Assembly: GCF_032464895.1 (NCBI RefSeq)
Contig: NZ_JAWDIC010000001.1
Coordinates: 744,001 to 808,000, forward strand
Length of the DNA stretch: 64,000 nucleotides
Source of the DNA: Phycicoccus sp. M110.8
GTDB taxonomy: Bacteria; Actinomycetota; Actinomycetes; Actinomycetales; Dermatophilaceae
Reading direction: 5' to 3'
Within the stretch, counting starts at the first letter, position 1; every line of letters starts with the position of its first letter. The translations under genes and the position numbers were made by a program. The notes beneath the pieces were generated by a model. The model ran no database searches. It saw only the letters and a program-made list of their open reading frames with translations, and had not been told where the DNA came from. This document shows positions 24,747 to 34,892 of the stretch, one piece after another.

Positions 24747-25976
24747 ATGACGCAACCCGCGGGCGGCAACGGGAGTGCCGCGACGCCCGGCTGGTCCGCG
24801 CCCGGTGCACCCCCGCCACCCGGTGCCGCCTCCACGCCCAGCGCTGCCTCCACGCCCGGCGCTCCCTCTGCGCCCGGGGCAGCGTTCCCGCCCGGTGCAG
24901 CCGTCCCGCCCGGGATCCCGGCCCCCCAGTACCCGCCGCAGGCGCAGTACCCGCCGCAGGCACCGGCATACGCCGGCAGCGGGGCGCCCGGCAACGCACT
25001 CCCCGCGGCCCACTGGTCCTCGGCCCTCACCGCGCACAAGCCGGGCATCATCCCGCTGCGGCCGCTGGGGCTCGGCGACATGATCGAGGGCGGCTTCGCG
25101 GCGATGCGGCGCAACCCGCGCACCTTCTTCGGGCTGGCGCTGCTCGTGACACTCGCCGTCGTGGTCCTGCTCGGCGCCCTGGGCGCCCTCGGCTACCTCG
25201 CCGCGACCACGCTCGGCGGCTCCGCCAGCGACGCCGTGCTCGCGGTGGGCGCCGTCGGCGGCCTCACCCTGCTCTACGCGCTCAGCGCGGTCACCGGGGT
25301 CGTCCTCACCGGCATGCTGTCCTACCCCGTCGGGGAGGCGGTCCTCGGCCGCAAGCCCACGACCGGTGAGGTGTGGCGGCACACGCGCCGGATGATCCCC
25401 CGGCTCACCGGGCTCTGCCTGCTCCTGCTGGTCCCCGTCGTCGCCGTCTTCGGCGGGCTCATCGCGCTGGTCGTCCTGGCGTTCAGCCGTGGCTCGGACG
25501 CCGGTGGGGTCGTGGCGCTGCTCGCGGTGTTCGTCGCGGTGGGGCTCACCGCGTACGTCACGATCCGCCTGGTGCTGGCCACACCGGCGCTCGTGCTGGA
25601 GGACCTCGGCGTCGTGGCGTCGCTCAAGCGGTCGTGGCAGCTGACCGACGGGCGCTTCTGGCGCACCCTCGGCGTGCTCATCGTGACGGGCCTGCTCGTC
25701 GGGATCGTCCAGCAGGTGCTGGGATTCGGCTTCCAGTTCGCCGGGATGGCGCTCGGGTTCGGCCTGGTGTCAACGACGCACGGCGACCCCAACGGCCCCC
25801 TCCTGGCGATTGTCACCGTCGGCACCTCGGTGCTCGGCGCGGGACTGGCGGCCCTGCTCACCCAGCCGTTCTCGGCGGCCGTCTCCGCCCTGCTCTACAC
25901 CGACGCGCGCATCCGGGCCGAGGGCTTCGACCTCGCCCTGGCCCGCGCGGTCTCCGGCGCCCCGGTGGGTCTGTGA
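24747..25976 (+). CDS. Multi-pass membrane protein with Pro/Ala-rich N-terminus (DUF7847-like)
   Basis: A 409-residue protein. The first ~95 residues are Pro/Ala/Gly/Ser-rich, with PGAAxTP and QYPPQA repeats, and precede six or so transmembrane helices (e.g. FFGLALLVTLAVVVLLGALG, LLLLVPVVAVFGGLIALVVL). The region LVLATPALVLEDLGVVASLKRSWQLT resembles the membrane domain of glycerophosphodiester phosphodiesterase-associated proteins. ATG 24747 has the purine-rich GGAGGGGG upstream. It heads a tightly coupled operon: its stop overlaps the DUF4129 start by GTGA. Confidence 0.8.
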   Translation: MTQPAGGNGSAATPGWSAPGAPPPPGAASTPSAASTPGAPSAPGAAFPPGAAVPPGIPAPQYPPQAQYPPQAPAYAGSGAPGNALPAAHWSSALTAHKPGIIPLRPLGLGDMIEGGFAAMRRNPRTFFGLALLVTLAVVVLLGALGALGYLAATTLGGSASDAVLAVGAVGGLTLLYALSAVTGVVLTGMLSYPVGEAVLGRKPTTGEVWRHTRRMIPRLTGLCLLLLVPVVAVFGGLIALVVLAFSRGSDAGGVVALLAVFVAVGLTAYVTIRLVLATPALVLEDLGVVASLKRSWQLTDGRFWRTLGVLIVTGLLVGIVQQVLGFGFQFAGMALGFGLVSTTHGDPNGPLLAIVTVGTSVLGAGLAALLTQPFSAAVSALLYTDARIRAEGFDLALARAVSGAPVGL

Positions 25977-26647
25977 CCCTGTCGGCCCTCGCCGCGCTGC
26001 CCGCCCGGCTCGACCCCGGCAACGACGAGGCCCGGGCGTGGCTGCGCAAGGAGCTGTCCGACCCGGTCTACCGCGACACCCGCGACCCGCTCCAGCGGGC
26101 GCTCGACGCCTTCGGCCGGTGGCTCTCAGACCTGCTCAGCGGGGTCCACGGCTCGTCGAACCCGCTGCCGTCGGTGGCCGCCGGCGTCGTGGCGGTGCTG
26201 CTGCTGGTGCTCGGGCTCGTCGCCCTCCGGTACGTGCGCCGCACCGCGCGCCGCGCCGACGACAGCCCCCTGCCGGTGCTCGGCACCGAGGCGCTCACCG
26301 CTGCCGAGTACCGCGCCCGGGCCACCCGCGCGCTGGACGAGGGCCGGTATGCCGCGTGCGTCCTCGATGCCGTGCGCGCGGTCGCGGCCGGTGCCGTCGA
26401 GCGGACCCTCCTGCAGGACGCTCCATCGCTCACCGCCCACGAGATCGCCGCGCGCCTCGGCCCCGTCTTCCCGCCGCACGCGACCAGCCTGCGGGCGGCC
26501 GCCGACCTGTTCGACGCGGTGGCGTACGGCGAGGCGTCCGCGTCGCGGGAGGAGGCCGCCGAGCTGCTGCGGCTGGAGCGGGCGGTGTCCGCCGCCCGTC
26601 CGGAGCGTGTGGATCGCGAGCCCGTCAGCGCGGTGGTGCTGCCGTGA
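25973..26647 (+). CDS. DUF4129 domain protein
   Basis: A 224-residue protein with one transmembrane helix (residues ~64-82, VAAGVVAVLLLVLGLVALRYV) and a C-terminal DUF4129 domain (YRARATRALDEGRYAACVLDAVRAVAAGAVERTLL, then LTAHEIAARL). GTG 25973 overlaps the upstream stop by four bases, and its own stop overlaps the DUF4350 start the same way. In Actinobacteria this gene is part of the DUF4129-DUF4350-MoxR-DUF58 unit. The biochemical role is unknown. Confidence 0.88.
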   Translation: MTLSALAALPARLDPGNDEARAWLRKELSDPVYRDTRDPLQRALDAFGRWLSDLLSGVHGSSNPLPSVAAGVVAVLLLVLGLVALRYVRRTARRADDSPLPVLGTEALTAAEYRARATRALDEGRYAACVLDAVRAVAAGAVERTLLQDAPSLTAHEIAARLGPVFPPHATSLRAAADLFDAVAYGEASASREEAAELLRLERAVSAARPERVDREPVSAVVLP

Positions 26648-27875
26648 CGCTGCAGGTGTGGGAGCGCGCGGCGGCGCACGAGGCCACGCGGGACGCCGCC
26701 TCGCCGTCGCCGAGCGGTGGCGAGGCACCTCCTCGCGGCCGGCGACGCTGGCGCGGGCGGCTCCTCTGGGCCGCGGCGGTCCTGGCGGCGCTGGCACTGG
26801 TCGCGATCGCCGTGCAGGTGGGGCTCACCCGGTCGGCCCACCGTGGCCAGGAGCTCGACCCCCAGAACGCCGGCCCCGAGGGCGCGCGCGCCGTGGCCCG
26901 GGTCGTCGACGACCACGGCACGCGGGTGCGGGTCGTCCGCAACGAGGGCGCCTTCGACGGTGCCGAGGTCGACGGCGGCACCACCGTGGTGGTGACCCGC
27001 ACGGACGCGCTGTCCGCCGAGACCGCCCGCTCGATGCTCGACCACGCCCGCGGCGCCCGGCGACTGGTGCTCGTCGGTCCAAGCCGGTTCCTGTTGCGCG
27101 AGCTCGAGCTGCCCGTCTCCCCCGCCGCGGCCGCGAGCGCCCCGCGGGTCGTACGCGCGGGGTGCACGCTGGACGGCCTCTCCCCCACCGACACCGTCGC
27201 CGGTGGCGCCGACCTCTACACGGCCGATGCCCCCGGGGCTACGTCGTGCTTCACCGTCGGCGACGGCTCGGGGCTCGTGGCCCTGCCACCGTCCGGCGGA
27301 CGCCCCGAGGTCGTGGTCCTCGGCGCCACGGACCTGCTGCGGAACGACTCCATCACCCGGTTCGACGCCGCGGGCGTGGCCGTGCGGCTGCTCGCCCGGG
27401 GCGACTCCGTGGTCTGGTACGTCCCGTCGTACCTCGACATCACCAGCAGCGACACCACTGCCACCTCGGAGGTCCCGAAGGCCGTCGCTCCCTTGGCGTT
27501 CCTCGCGCTGTGGGCGTTGCTGGTGCTGATGATCTGGCGGGGTCGACGGTTCGGGCCGCTGGTGACCGAGCCGCTGCCCGCCGTGGTCAAGGCGATCGAG
27601 ACCACCCAGAGCCGCGGCCGGCTCTACCGCAAGGCGGGTGACGCCGGACGCGCCGGAGAAGCGCTGCGTGCCCGGGCCGTCCGCCGGCTCGCTGCAAGGC
27701 TCGGCCTGCCCACCGGCGCCTCTGCCACAGCCGTGGCCGCGGCCGCGGCCGAGGCCACCGGGCAGGACCCGGTCCTCGTCACCGCCACCCTCGCCGGACC
27801 CGCCCCCACGTCGGAGTCGGCCCTCGTCGACCTTGCCCACGACCTGTCGCAACTCGAGAAGGATGTGCGCCGCGC

Positions 27876-27879
<4 letters not shown>
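26644..27879 (+). CDS. DUF4350 domain protein
   Basis: A 411-residue protein with two membrane helices, at ~42-62 (LLWAAAVLAALALVAIAVQV) and ~280-297 (VAPLAFLALWALLVLMIW). Between them is the DUF4350 domain, predicted extracytoplasmic and rich in strands (GARAVARVVDDHGTRVRVV, VVLGATDLLRNDSI). The cytosolic tail holds ETTQSRGRLYRKAGDAGRAGEALRARAVRRLAARLGL. It is linked by GTGA to DUF4129 and by ATGA to MoxR. Function unknown; a role with the MoxR chaperone in envelope maturation is inferred. Confidence 0.88.
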
Positions 27880-28964
<1,085 letters not shown>

Positions 28965-28966
28965 CC

Positions 28967-30259
28967 GTGTTCGTCACCGGCCGTCTGCTCGCGCTCGTGC
29001 TCCTGGGAGCCGTGCCCGTCCTCGTGCGCCCGGACACCACCACGGTCTGGGTGTGGGTCGGGGTGTGCCTGGTCGCGGCCGCGCTCGACCTCTCGCTCAC
29101 CGGCTCGCCGCGTGCGGTGCGGCTCGACCGTATGCCGGTCGCGCCCGTCCGGCTGGGTGAGGGCACATCCACGACGCTGCTCGTGGACAACCCGGGGAGC
29201 CGACGGTTCCGCGGCTCCCTGCGCGACGCGTGGCAGCCGTCTGCGGGGGCCACCGGCACGCGCCACCGCCTCTCGGTCCCAGCCGGCGAGCGCAGGCAGG
29301 TGACCACACCCTTGCTGCCGACCCGGCGCGGCGACCGGCTCGCCGACCGCGTGACACTGCGCCGGCTGGGGCCGCTCGGCCTCGCCGGGCGTCAGGCGTC
29401 GGTCGTCGTCCCCGGCCACGTCCGTGCGCTGCCGCCGTTCCACTCCCGCAAGCACCTGCCGTCGCGGCTGGCCCGGCTGCGCCAGCTCGACGGCCGTTCG
29501 GCGGTGCGCACCCGCGGTCAGGGCACGGAGTTCGACTCGCTGCGCGACTACGTCGACGGCGACGACGTGCGCAGCATCGACTGGCGCGCCACGGCCCGGC
29601 GCCGCACCACCGTGGTGCGCACCTGGCAGCCCGAGAAGGACCGCCACATCATCCTCGTGCTCGACACGTCACGGACGTCGGCAGGCCGGGTCGGCGACGT
29701 GCCGCGCCTCGACTCCGCCATGGATGCCGCGCTGCTGCTCGCGGCCCTGGCCTCCCGGGCGGGCGACCGTGTCGACCTCGTCGCGGGCGACCGACGGGTA
29801 CACCGCAAGGTCGTCGGGGCCAGCCGCACCGAGCTGCTCCCGGACCTCGTGACCGCGATGGCCCCGCTCGAGCCGGCCCTCGTGGAGGCCGACTGGCCGC
29901 TGCTCGTCTCGGAGGTCTCGCGGGTGAGCCGCCAGCGCGGCCTGGTGGTGCTGCTGACGCCGCTCGAGCCGTCGGCCGTGGAGGAGTCCCTCCTCGCCCC
30001 GCTGTCCGTCCTCGCGCAGCGCCACCGCGTGGTGCTCGCCTCGGTGTCGGACCCGGCGCTCACCGCGATGGTGGAGTCACACGAGGACGGCCGCGCGGCC
30101 TACGACGCCGCCGCCGCAGCGCGGACGATCGCGCTGCGCGAGCGCACCGGGGCGGCGCTCGGGCGGCTGGGGGTCGACGTCCTCGACGCCGACCCCGAGC
30201 AGCTGCCCGTCGCCCTCGCCGACCACTACCTCCTGCTCAAGTCCCGCGGCCTGCTTTGA
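28967..30259 (+). CDS. DUF58 domain protein (VWA-like)
   Basis: A 430-residue protein. Two hydrophobic segments at the N-terminus (residues ~3-50) anchor it. The DUF58 signature GQGTEFDSLRDYVDGDDVRSIDWRATARR spans ~180-208. A von Willebrand A-like half follows (IILVLDTSRTS, a MIDAS-type DxSxT). Start GTG 28967 is two bases after the moxR stop. In related genomes the next genes are a convergent SpoIIM-like gene and RDD; here 4.9 kb of defence genes intervenes. Confidence 0.9.
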   Translation: MFVTGRLLALVLLGAVPVLVRPDTTTVWVWVGVCLVAAALDLSLTGSPRAVRLDRMPVAPVRLGEGTSTTLLVDNPGSRRFRGSLRDAWQPSAGATGTRHRLSVPAGERRQVTTPLLPTRRGDRLADRVTLRRLGPLGLAGRQASVVVPGHVRALPPFHSRKHLPSRLARLRQLDGRSAVRTRGQGTEFDSLRDYVDGDDVRSIDWRATARRRTTVVRTWQPEKDRHIILVLDTSRTSAGRVGDVPRLDSAMDAALLLAALASRAGDRVDLVAGDRRVHRKVVGASRTELLPDLVTAMAPLEPALVEADWPLLVSEVSRVSRQRGLVVLLTPLEPSAVEESLLAPLSVLAQRHRVVLASVSDPALTAMVESHEDGRAAYDAAAAARTIALRERTGAALGRLGVDVLDADPEQLPVALADHYLLLKSRGLL

Positions 30260-30530
30260 GTGGACCTTGCCTGTTAGCAGTCGGGATCCAGCAGAGGGAG
30301 GCGGCGACACGGCACCTGGGGCCCATCACTCCGCCCACTATGCGCCGCATCTCATACCTAATGTCACACCTCGGAGACGGTCCGCACGAGCCGCTTCACT
30401 CGCCATACCCCGCGAGCGAGAACCTCATCGAACGTGAGGACCTTGACGAGCCCAACTGGGCGCCCGAAACTGGCCCCTCCTCCGGAGCGCCAAGCAGTGC
30501 CCTGTCAGCCTGGTCAGGCAGACTACGACC

Positions 30531-31586
30531 GTGCCCGTTGAGCCGACGACCCCAGCTGCCGCGGCAGCCCGGGCTGCCGCCATCTTTCCCCGAGTCCGAT
30601 GGATGGGCTCCAAATACAAGCTCCTGCCGCATCTGGCTGAAGCGTTCGCGGACGTAGGCGGCAATACCGCCCTCGACGCCTTCTCCGGCAGCGGGGTCGT
30701 GTCGTATCTGCTCAAGCAACAGGGATACAGCGTCCACTCAAACGACTACCTGGGCTTCCCTGGCATCGTCGCTCAGGCCTCAGTCGTTAACCAGACCGTC
30801 AAACTCACCGCGACCGACATCGCGCGCATCACGGGGCCTGCCGCTGACGACCGCGATTTCATCCGCCGAACGTTCGAAGGCATCTACTACACGCCCGGCG
30901 ACCTGGAGTTCCTCGATGCGGCGTGGTCCCACATCGCGACAATGCGTGGCCACAAGAGGAACCTAGCTGTAGCTTCCCTGTGCCTCGCAGCCGCTCGGAA
31001 GCAGCCACGTGGGGTGTTCACTATTTCGGGCGATCTGTCGCACTACGACGACGGCCGGCGCGACCTACGGATGTCGCTTCGTGAGCATTTCGTTGCGCGG
31101 GCCGCAGACTACAACGCGGCGGTTTTCAAAGCGGGCGCTGGCCACGAGGTCACGAGCGTCGAGGTCGCGGACTTGGAGTCGCGCCGATACGACGTTGTTT
31201 ACTTGGACCCACCGTACGCGCCCCCGACAGACGACAACGACTACACGAAACGCTTCCACTTCCTCGAGGGCCTAAGCCGCTATTGGGTCGGCGACACGAT
31301 CATGGCTCAGACGAAGACGCACAAACTTCCGAAGCGCGTCACAAAGTTCTCTTCAAAGCGGACCATCGAAGAGGGCTTCCGCGACCTGTTCAAGCGGTTT
31401 CACGACTCGACCCTCGTCCTCTCCTACTCATCGAACGCACTTCCTGACCGGGAAACTCTTCTAGGGTTGCTGCGTGAGTTCAAAGACGACGTGGAGGTGC
31501 GGGTCATTCCGCACACTTACCACTACGGCACGCACAGCACTGCCGAACGCCGCAAGGTCGACGAGTATCTGTTCATCGGACGCTGA
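30531..31586 (+). CDS. D12-class DNA adenine-N6 methyltransferase
   Basis: Methylates adenine in a specific DNA site and probably protects it from the partner nuclease. The 351-residue protein has RWMGSKYKLLPHL (family start), the AdoMet motif DAFSGSG at 49-55, Asn71-Asp72, and the catalytic DPPY at 226-229. The spacing between them is long, as in the alpha (D12/Dam) class. GTG 30531 is used; ATG 30603 would delete the conserved lead-in. Codon use is markedly more A/T-rich than the flanking genes. The nuclease-like gene starts six bases after the stop. Confidence 0.9.
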   Translation: MPVEPTTPAAAAARAAAIFPRVRWMGSKYKLLPHLAEAFADVGGNTALDAFSGSGVVSYLLKQQGYSVHSNDYLGFPGIVAQASVVNQTVKLTATDIARITGPAADDRDFIRRTFEGIYYTPGDLEFLDAAWSHIATMRGHKRNLAVASLCLAAARKQPRGVFTISGDLSHYDDGRRDLRMSLREHFVARAADYNAAVFKAGAGHEVTSVEVADLESRRYDVVYLDPPYAPPTDDNDYTKRFHFLEGLSRYWVGDTIMAQTKTHKLPKRVTKFSSKRTIEEGFRDLFKRFHDSTLVLSYSSNALPDRETLLGLLREFKDDVEVRVIPHTYHYGTHSTAERRKVDEYLFIGR

Positions 31587-31591
31587 GCATT

Positions 31592-32434
31592 GTGGCTGAC
31601 AACCCCGAAATGCTCGCGTACCTCGCGCGACTCCAGAAACTGACAGCGCACGTCGACCCAACCATCTCGACGCCTGCAAGCAATGAAATCAAGTTCGCGG
31701 CCTGGTCCCTCGGAGCGCTTTCCGTCATTGACCGAGCGTCCCTGACAGCATGGGCACAGAACAGGCCCAAGGACGTGTACACGCTGGGCCTGGTTGTCGG
31801 CCTATCGCAGGAGAAGCTGAAAAACCTAGTGCGCGCCGAGTTCAATACGGCGTCATGGGTCAAGGCAGCCAAGGACGACGCCGCCGCGCTGATCGCTTGG
31901 CTGGACGACACGTTCAACCTCGTTGCGTCACTGAACGCGCAACGGTTCGCCTCGTACACGTTCGCTGACGTCCTGATCGCCCGCGGCACTAGCCGCACTG
32001 CTGCAACGTCTGCCGGCGTGGCCGGCAAGCTCATCGAAGATGCGGTCGAAGACATCGTGAAGGGCCTTGGACTGCCTTACGCGATGCGCGGACGGTTCAC
32101 TGGCCGCAATGGCGAGACCGGCCCGGCCGACCTCGTCATCCCCGACTTTCCGAACGCAAAGATCACGGTTGCATGCAAGGGTTTCGATTCGACCGGCTCC
32201 AAACTCACTGCCGCGGTCACCGAAGTCGAGGCAATGGCGCAGGTCCGTTACGCCGACCAGTACGTGTTTGGGGTTGTCGACGGTATCGGCTGGAATGGTC
32301 GACGGGGCGACTTCCGCCGCATGTTCGCCCTGGCTGAGTCGGGCCGAATTGACGGGCTGTACACCCTCGCCGACTTGCCACGGTTCGAGACGGCCCTAGT
32401 GGCTGCAGCACAGCGGGTTGGCCTGCTGCCGTAG
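31592..32434 (+). CDS. Restriction endonuclease-like protein (DpnII-like PD-(D/E)xK fold)
   Basis: A 280-residue protein directly behind the methyltransferase. The second half reads GKLIEDAVEDIV (Glu149, Glu153), GRNGETGPADLVIP (Asp180) and ITVACKGFDSTGSK (Lys196). This is the order of a PD-(D/E)xK nuclease and resembles DpnII/MboI-type enzymes, whose strand normally reads V-E-A-K-G-F. Here the acidic residue is Ala194. The enzyme may be inactive or use a displaced acid. The N-terminal 130 residues are helical and probably bind DNA. The position is typical of a type II restriction pair. GTG 31592 starts 5 bases after the stop. Confidence 0.7.
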   Translation: MADNPEMLAYLARLQKLTAHVDPTISTPASNEIKFAAWSLGALSVIDRASLTAWAQNRPKDVYTLGLVVGLSQEKLKNLVRAEFNTASWVKAAKDDAAALIAWLDDTFNLVASLNAQRFASYTFADVLIARGTSRTAATSAGVAGKLIEDAVEDIVKGLGLPYAMRGRFTGRNGETGPADLVIPDFPNAKITVACKGFDSTGSKLTAAVTEVEAMAQVRYADQYVFGVVDGIGWNGRRGDFRRMFALAESGRIDGLYTLADLPRFETALVAAAQRVGLLP

Positions 32435-32550
32435 CATTCTCACCCAAGAGGTCACGCCTAACGCACTTAGACATCAACGGTGCGTCTGACCCCGCATGAG
32501 GGCAGGTTCCGCAGACCCATCCTGGACCGAATGACACGTGCTCCTTCGAC

Positions 32551-34236
32551 TCAAGAGTGCGTGACTGCGAGACACTGCTTCGCGACATCCGCACAGCGGG
32601 TCGCGTTCTTGAAGAGGCTTGCGAGGTAATTGCCGCCATAGGACTTCCCGACAACCCGGACAGCATCGTCGTACCGGTCCTTCACCTTGCTCGAAATTCC
32701 AGCCAGCACTTTCGCAAAGTCGGCTTCGTCGCCCACGGTGACGCCTGCGCCCAGATCCTGGAAGATGATATGCGCGAGAAGCCTGTTGCCATGGACGCCG
32801 ATTTGACGATCCCTGCCGGTGCGCCGGCTCTGCTCCTTCAAGAGGCACGCATCGATCTCTCGAAGTGTTCGTACGTATCGCCAAAGGTGCGGTCCCGACG
32901 TGCTGGAGTTGAACAGCCGCCGGTACTGAGAGCCTCCCTTCGGTGATTCGGCTCCAACCCAGAGGCGACCGATCTCTCTCTTGGCCTGGACCGCGAGTTC
33001 CGAGGATGGGTCTGCACATGCCAACGCAACCGTGGCCTCGACCACCGTCAAGCCGGTGGCGGCGGGCGGACTCGGCTCACCGCTCTTGATGACGTATGTA
33101 ATTCCATCGATCGCGAGCTCTTCGCGAATGCGCACCTGTTCCTTGTCAAGCGCTACGAAGTCTCGACGCTCTACGCGGTTCTGAGTGTTCGTTCCACGAG
33201 TTACCTCGGATGCAAAGTCGTCAGGACAGTTCTCGAGGGAGATAAAGCGAACCGTCACACGAGCGTCGGCCACATAGTCTGCATCCTCGGCCGCGGCCTC
33301 AGCAATGCACCCTACAGTCTGCGCACCGTTAACGACCGAGACGCCAACGAACTCGAACTGGCCCGACTTTTTCATCGTCGCCCCGGCGGCAGCCTTGCGG
33401 ACGCTCTCGCACAACACAGTGATGCCGTTGTTTAGGTACCAGAAACGCTCAGGAGTGTTTCGTAGCGTGTTCATGAGCGAGGCATTGACTTCTGACGATC
33501 GGCCCAAGAACTCACGCAAGTTCTTATCGAACAGCGATGTCTTGTAGGTGGCATACCAATCTGCGATCTCCGCTGCGTCCACCTGCCCGTAGTACGCGGA
33601 ATACGGGTCTTGTGTGTACCCCCAGTCGTGCAGCGTCACGCGGAGGTCAGGCTGAGCTCCCCGCACGCCTCTGCGTAGAAAACCGTGCAGCTCCGCTTGG
33701 GTCAGACTTTCAAAAGATGCCGTCTCAATCGGGTCGTTCACGTCCAGCAGGAGGTCGTCAATGATCTCGCGACCTTCCTTCGCGAGCGGGCTCGACCCCG
33801 TGTGCGCCAGTACGAGTATGAACTTGACCTCTGGGTCGCTTAGCGCAGCCTCGATGTCACTCTGTTTCGCCTGCAGCTTCGTGTTGAAGCGACTGAACTC
33901 TGCGTTCACTAGATCTTCGAAGCCCTTGACGAACTTGTGAATGTCGCCTGTAGCAGCGGAACCAGTTCCGTTGACGCTCCACTTACTCTGAACCAGATAG
34001 ACAGTGCTATTCGTGGCGTCAATATGGATCGCGTCGACGCCATTGTCGCCAAAGTCATCGACCACGGACGCAGCCGCCTCAGCCTCTGTACAGCCGGAGA
34101 GTTCCTCAACACTCCACGCCGCCAAGCCCCTGGTGCGCAAGGCCATCTCGGGGTCCTTGGCGTCGCTCGTGTCGATCTTGCCCCGATACTTATCGAGGAT
34201 CCGTGCTTCGATCTGGTTTAGCTGGATCATGCCCAC
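32551..34236 (-). CDS. AIPR-family abortive infection protein with N-terminal nuclease-like domain
   Basis: A 561-residue protein. The AIPR core lies at ~236-310: SLFDKNLREFLG, then PERFWYLNNGIT and VVNGAQTVG, then RGTNTQNRVERRDFVALD. This family is associated with phage resistance by abortive infection. Upstream, residues 60-86 read DDFGDNGVDAI...LVQSKW, an Mrr-like D68...Q83-x-K85 nuclease site of the QxK subtype. So the protein probably couples a DNA-cleaving domain to the AIPR module. It converges on the restriction pair and follows a HEPN-like gene. Confidence 0.8.
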   Translation of the reverse strand: MGMIQLNQIEARILDKYRGKIDTSDAKDPEMALRTRGLAAWSVEELSGCTEAEAAASVVDDFGDNGVDAIHIDATNSTVYLVQSKWSVNGTGSAATGDIHKFVKGFEDLVNAEFSRFNTKLQAKQSDIEAALSDPEVKFILVLAHTGSSPLAKEGREIIDDLLLDVNDPIETASFESLTQAELHGFLRRGVRGAQPDLRVTLHDWGYTQDPYSAYYGQVDAAEIADWYATYKTSLFDKNLREFLGRSSEVNASLMNTLRNTPERFWYLNNGITVLCESVRKAAAGATMKKSGQFEFVGVSVVNGAQTVGCIAEAAAEDADYVADARVTVRFISLENCPDDFASEVTRGTNTQNRVERRDFVALDKEQVRIREELAIDGITYVIKSGEPSPPAATGLTVVEATVALACADPSSELAVQAKREIGRLWVGAESPKGGSQYRRLFNSSTSGPHLWRYVRTLREIDACLLKEQSRRTGRDRQIGVHGNRLLAHIIFQDLGAGVTVGDEADFAKVLAGISSKVKDRYDDAVRVVGKSYGGNYLASLFKNATRCADVAKQCLAVTHS

Positions 34237-34394
34237 GCGGCGACCCTAGTCGATCCAGTTACGGCCGGGGCGCAGTCAAGCGAACCGGTCGGAGCCCGCG
34301 TCATTCCGCCGGGAACCGCACGGACTGCCGCATTCACAGTCGGGATTGAAAGGCAGCTCACTGGAGGATCTCCCAGTGGGACGTTGGGGTTCAC

Positions 34395-34892
34395 TTATCG
34401 AATGGATGCATCCGGGACTGCGGCCCCATCCCGAAAGAGACCCGCGATCACCTCGAAGCTGGTTCGCAGGGCCGGAGCGGTCATCCCGAGTGACCAGACC
34501 TGTTGGTAGGTGGGGTGGCTGAAGCGGTTCCGCAGATCCCTGCCGATATCCAGGAAGGACCGCATGTCGTCTGTGATGAGTCCAGCCGCGTGGGCTCGGG
34601 ATATGAGACCGGCGAAGTTCTCCGATCGCTTGGCACCTAGTCGCAAGCGAAGGGCCGACTCGACTGCAAGGAGGGCGGTTGACACGGCGACAGCGCCGAA
34701 CTCCCAGACCAGCAGCGAGTGCGTGTAAAGCTGACGAGCCACGTGTAGCTGGTGTTCGATCGCCTCGGGGATGTGAGGACTAGATGCCCACCGATCGGCG
34801 ACTTCTTCGAGATCCGCCCTGACGAGCGGCCTGAAGCCGTCGCTTGTGCGGACGACCACTGTTGCCGCTCGTGGGTCTATTGAGTAGTCCAT
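34395..34892 (-). CDS. HEPN-like protein with Rx4H motif
   Basis: A 165-residue all-helical protein. Residues 121-126 are RNRFSH, the Rx4H signature of HEPN ribonucleases, inside DIGRDLRNRFSHPTY. A long central helix (LLVWEFGAVAVSTALLAVESALRLRL) resembles the HEPN/DUF4145-type bundle rather than a membrane segment because of its embedded charges. HEPN proteins often act as toxins or RNases in defence islands. It lies 158 bp upstream of the AIPR gene and is read in the same direction. No nucleotidyltransferase antitoxin partner is visible. Confidence 0.65.
   Translation of the reverse strand: MDYSIDPRAATVVVRTSDGFRPLVRADLEEVADRWASSPHIPEAIEHQLHVARQLYTHSLLVWEFGAVAVSTALLAVESALRLRLGAKRSENFAGLISRAHAAGLITDDMRSFLDIGRDLRNRFSHPTYQQVWSLGMTAPALRTSFEVIAGLFRDGAAVPDASIR

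Noticed and set aside
30396-30737. Minus-strand ORF at the left edge of the island
   Set aside because: It overlaps the methyltransferase start, has no recognisable domain and no ribosome site.
32557-32946. Plus-strand ORF antisense to the AIPR gene
   Set aside because: No family resemblance and fully contained in a well-supported gene on the other strand.
30270-34345. CAGTCGGGAT at both ends of the island as a possible attachment-site duplication
   Set aside because: The match is only 10 bases with no wider similarity, and no integrase is present.
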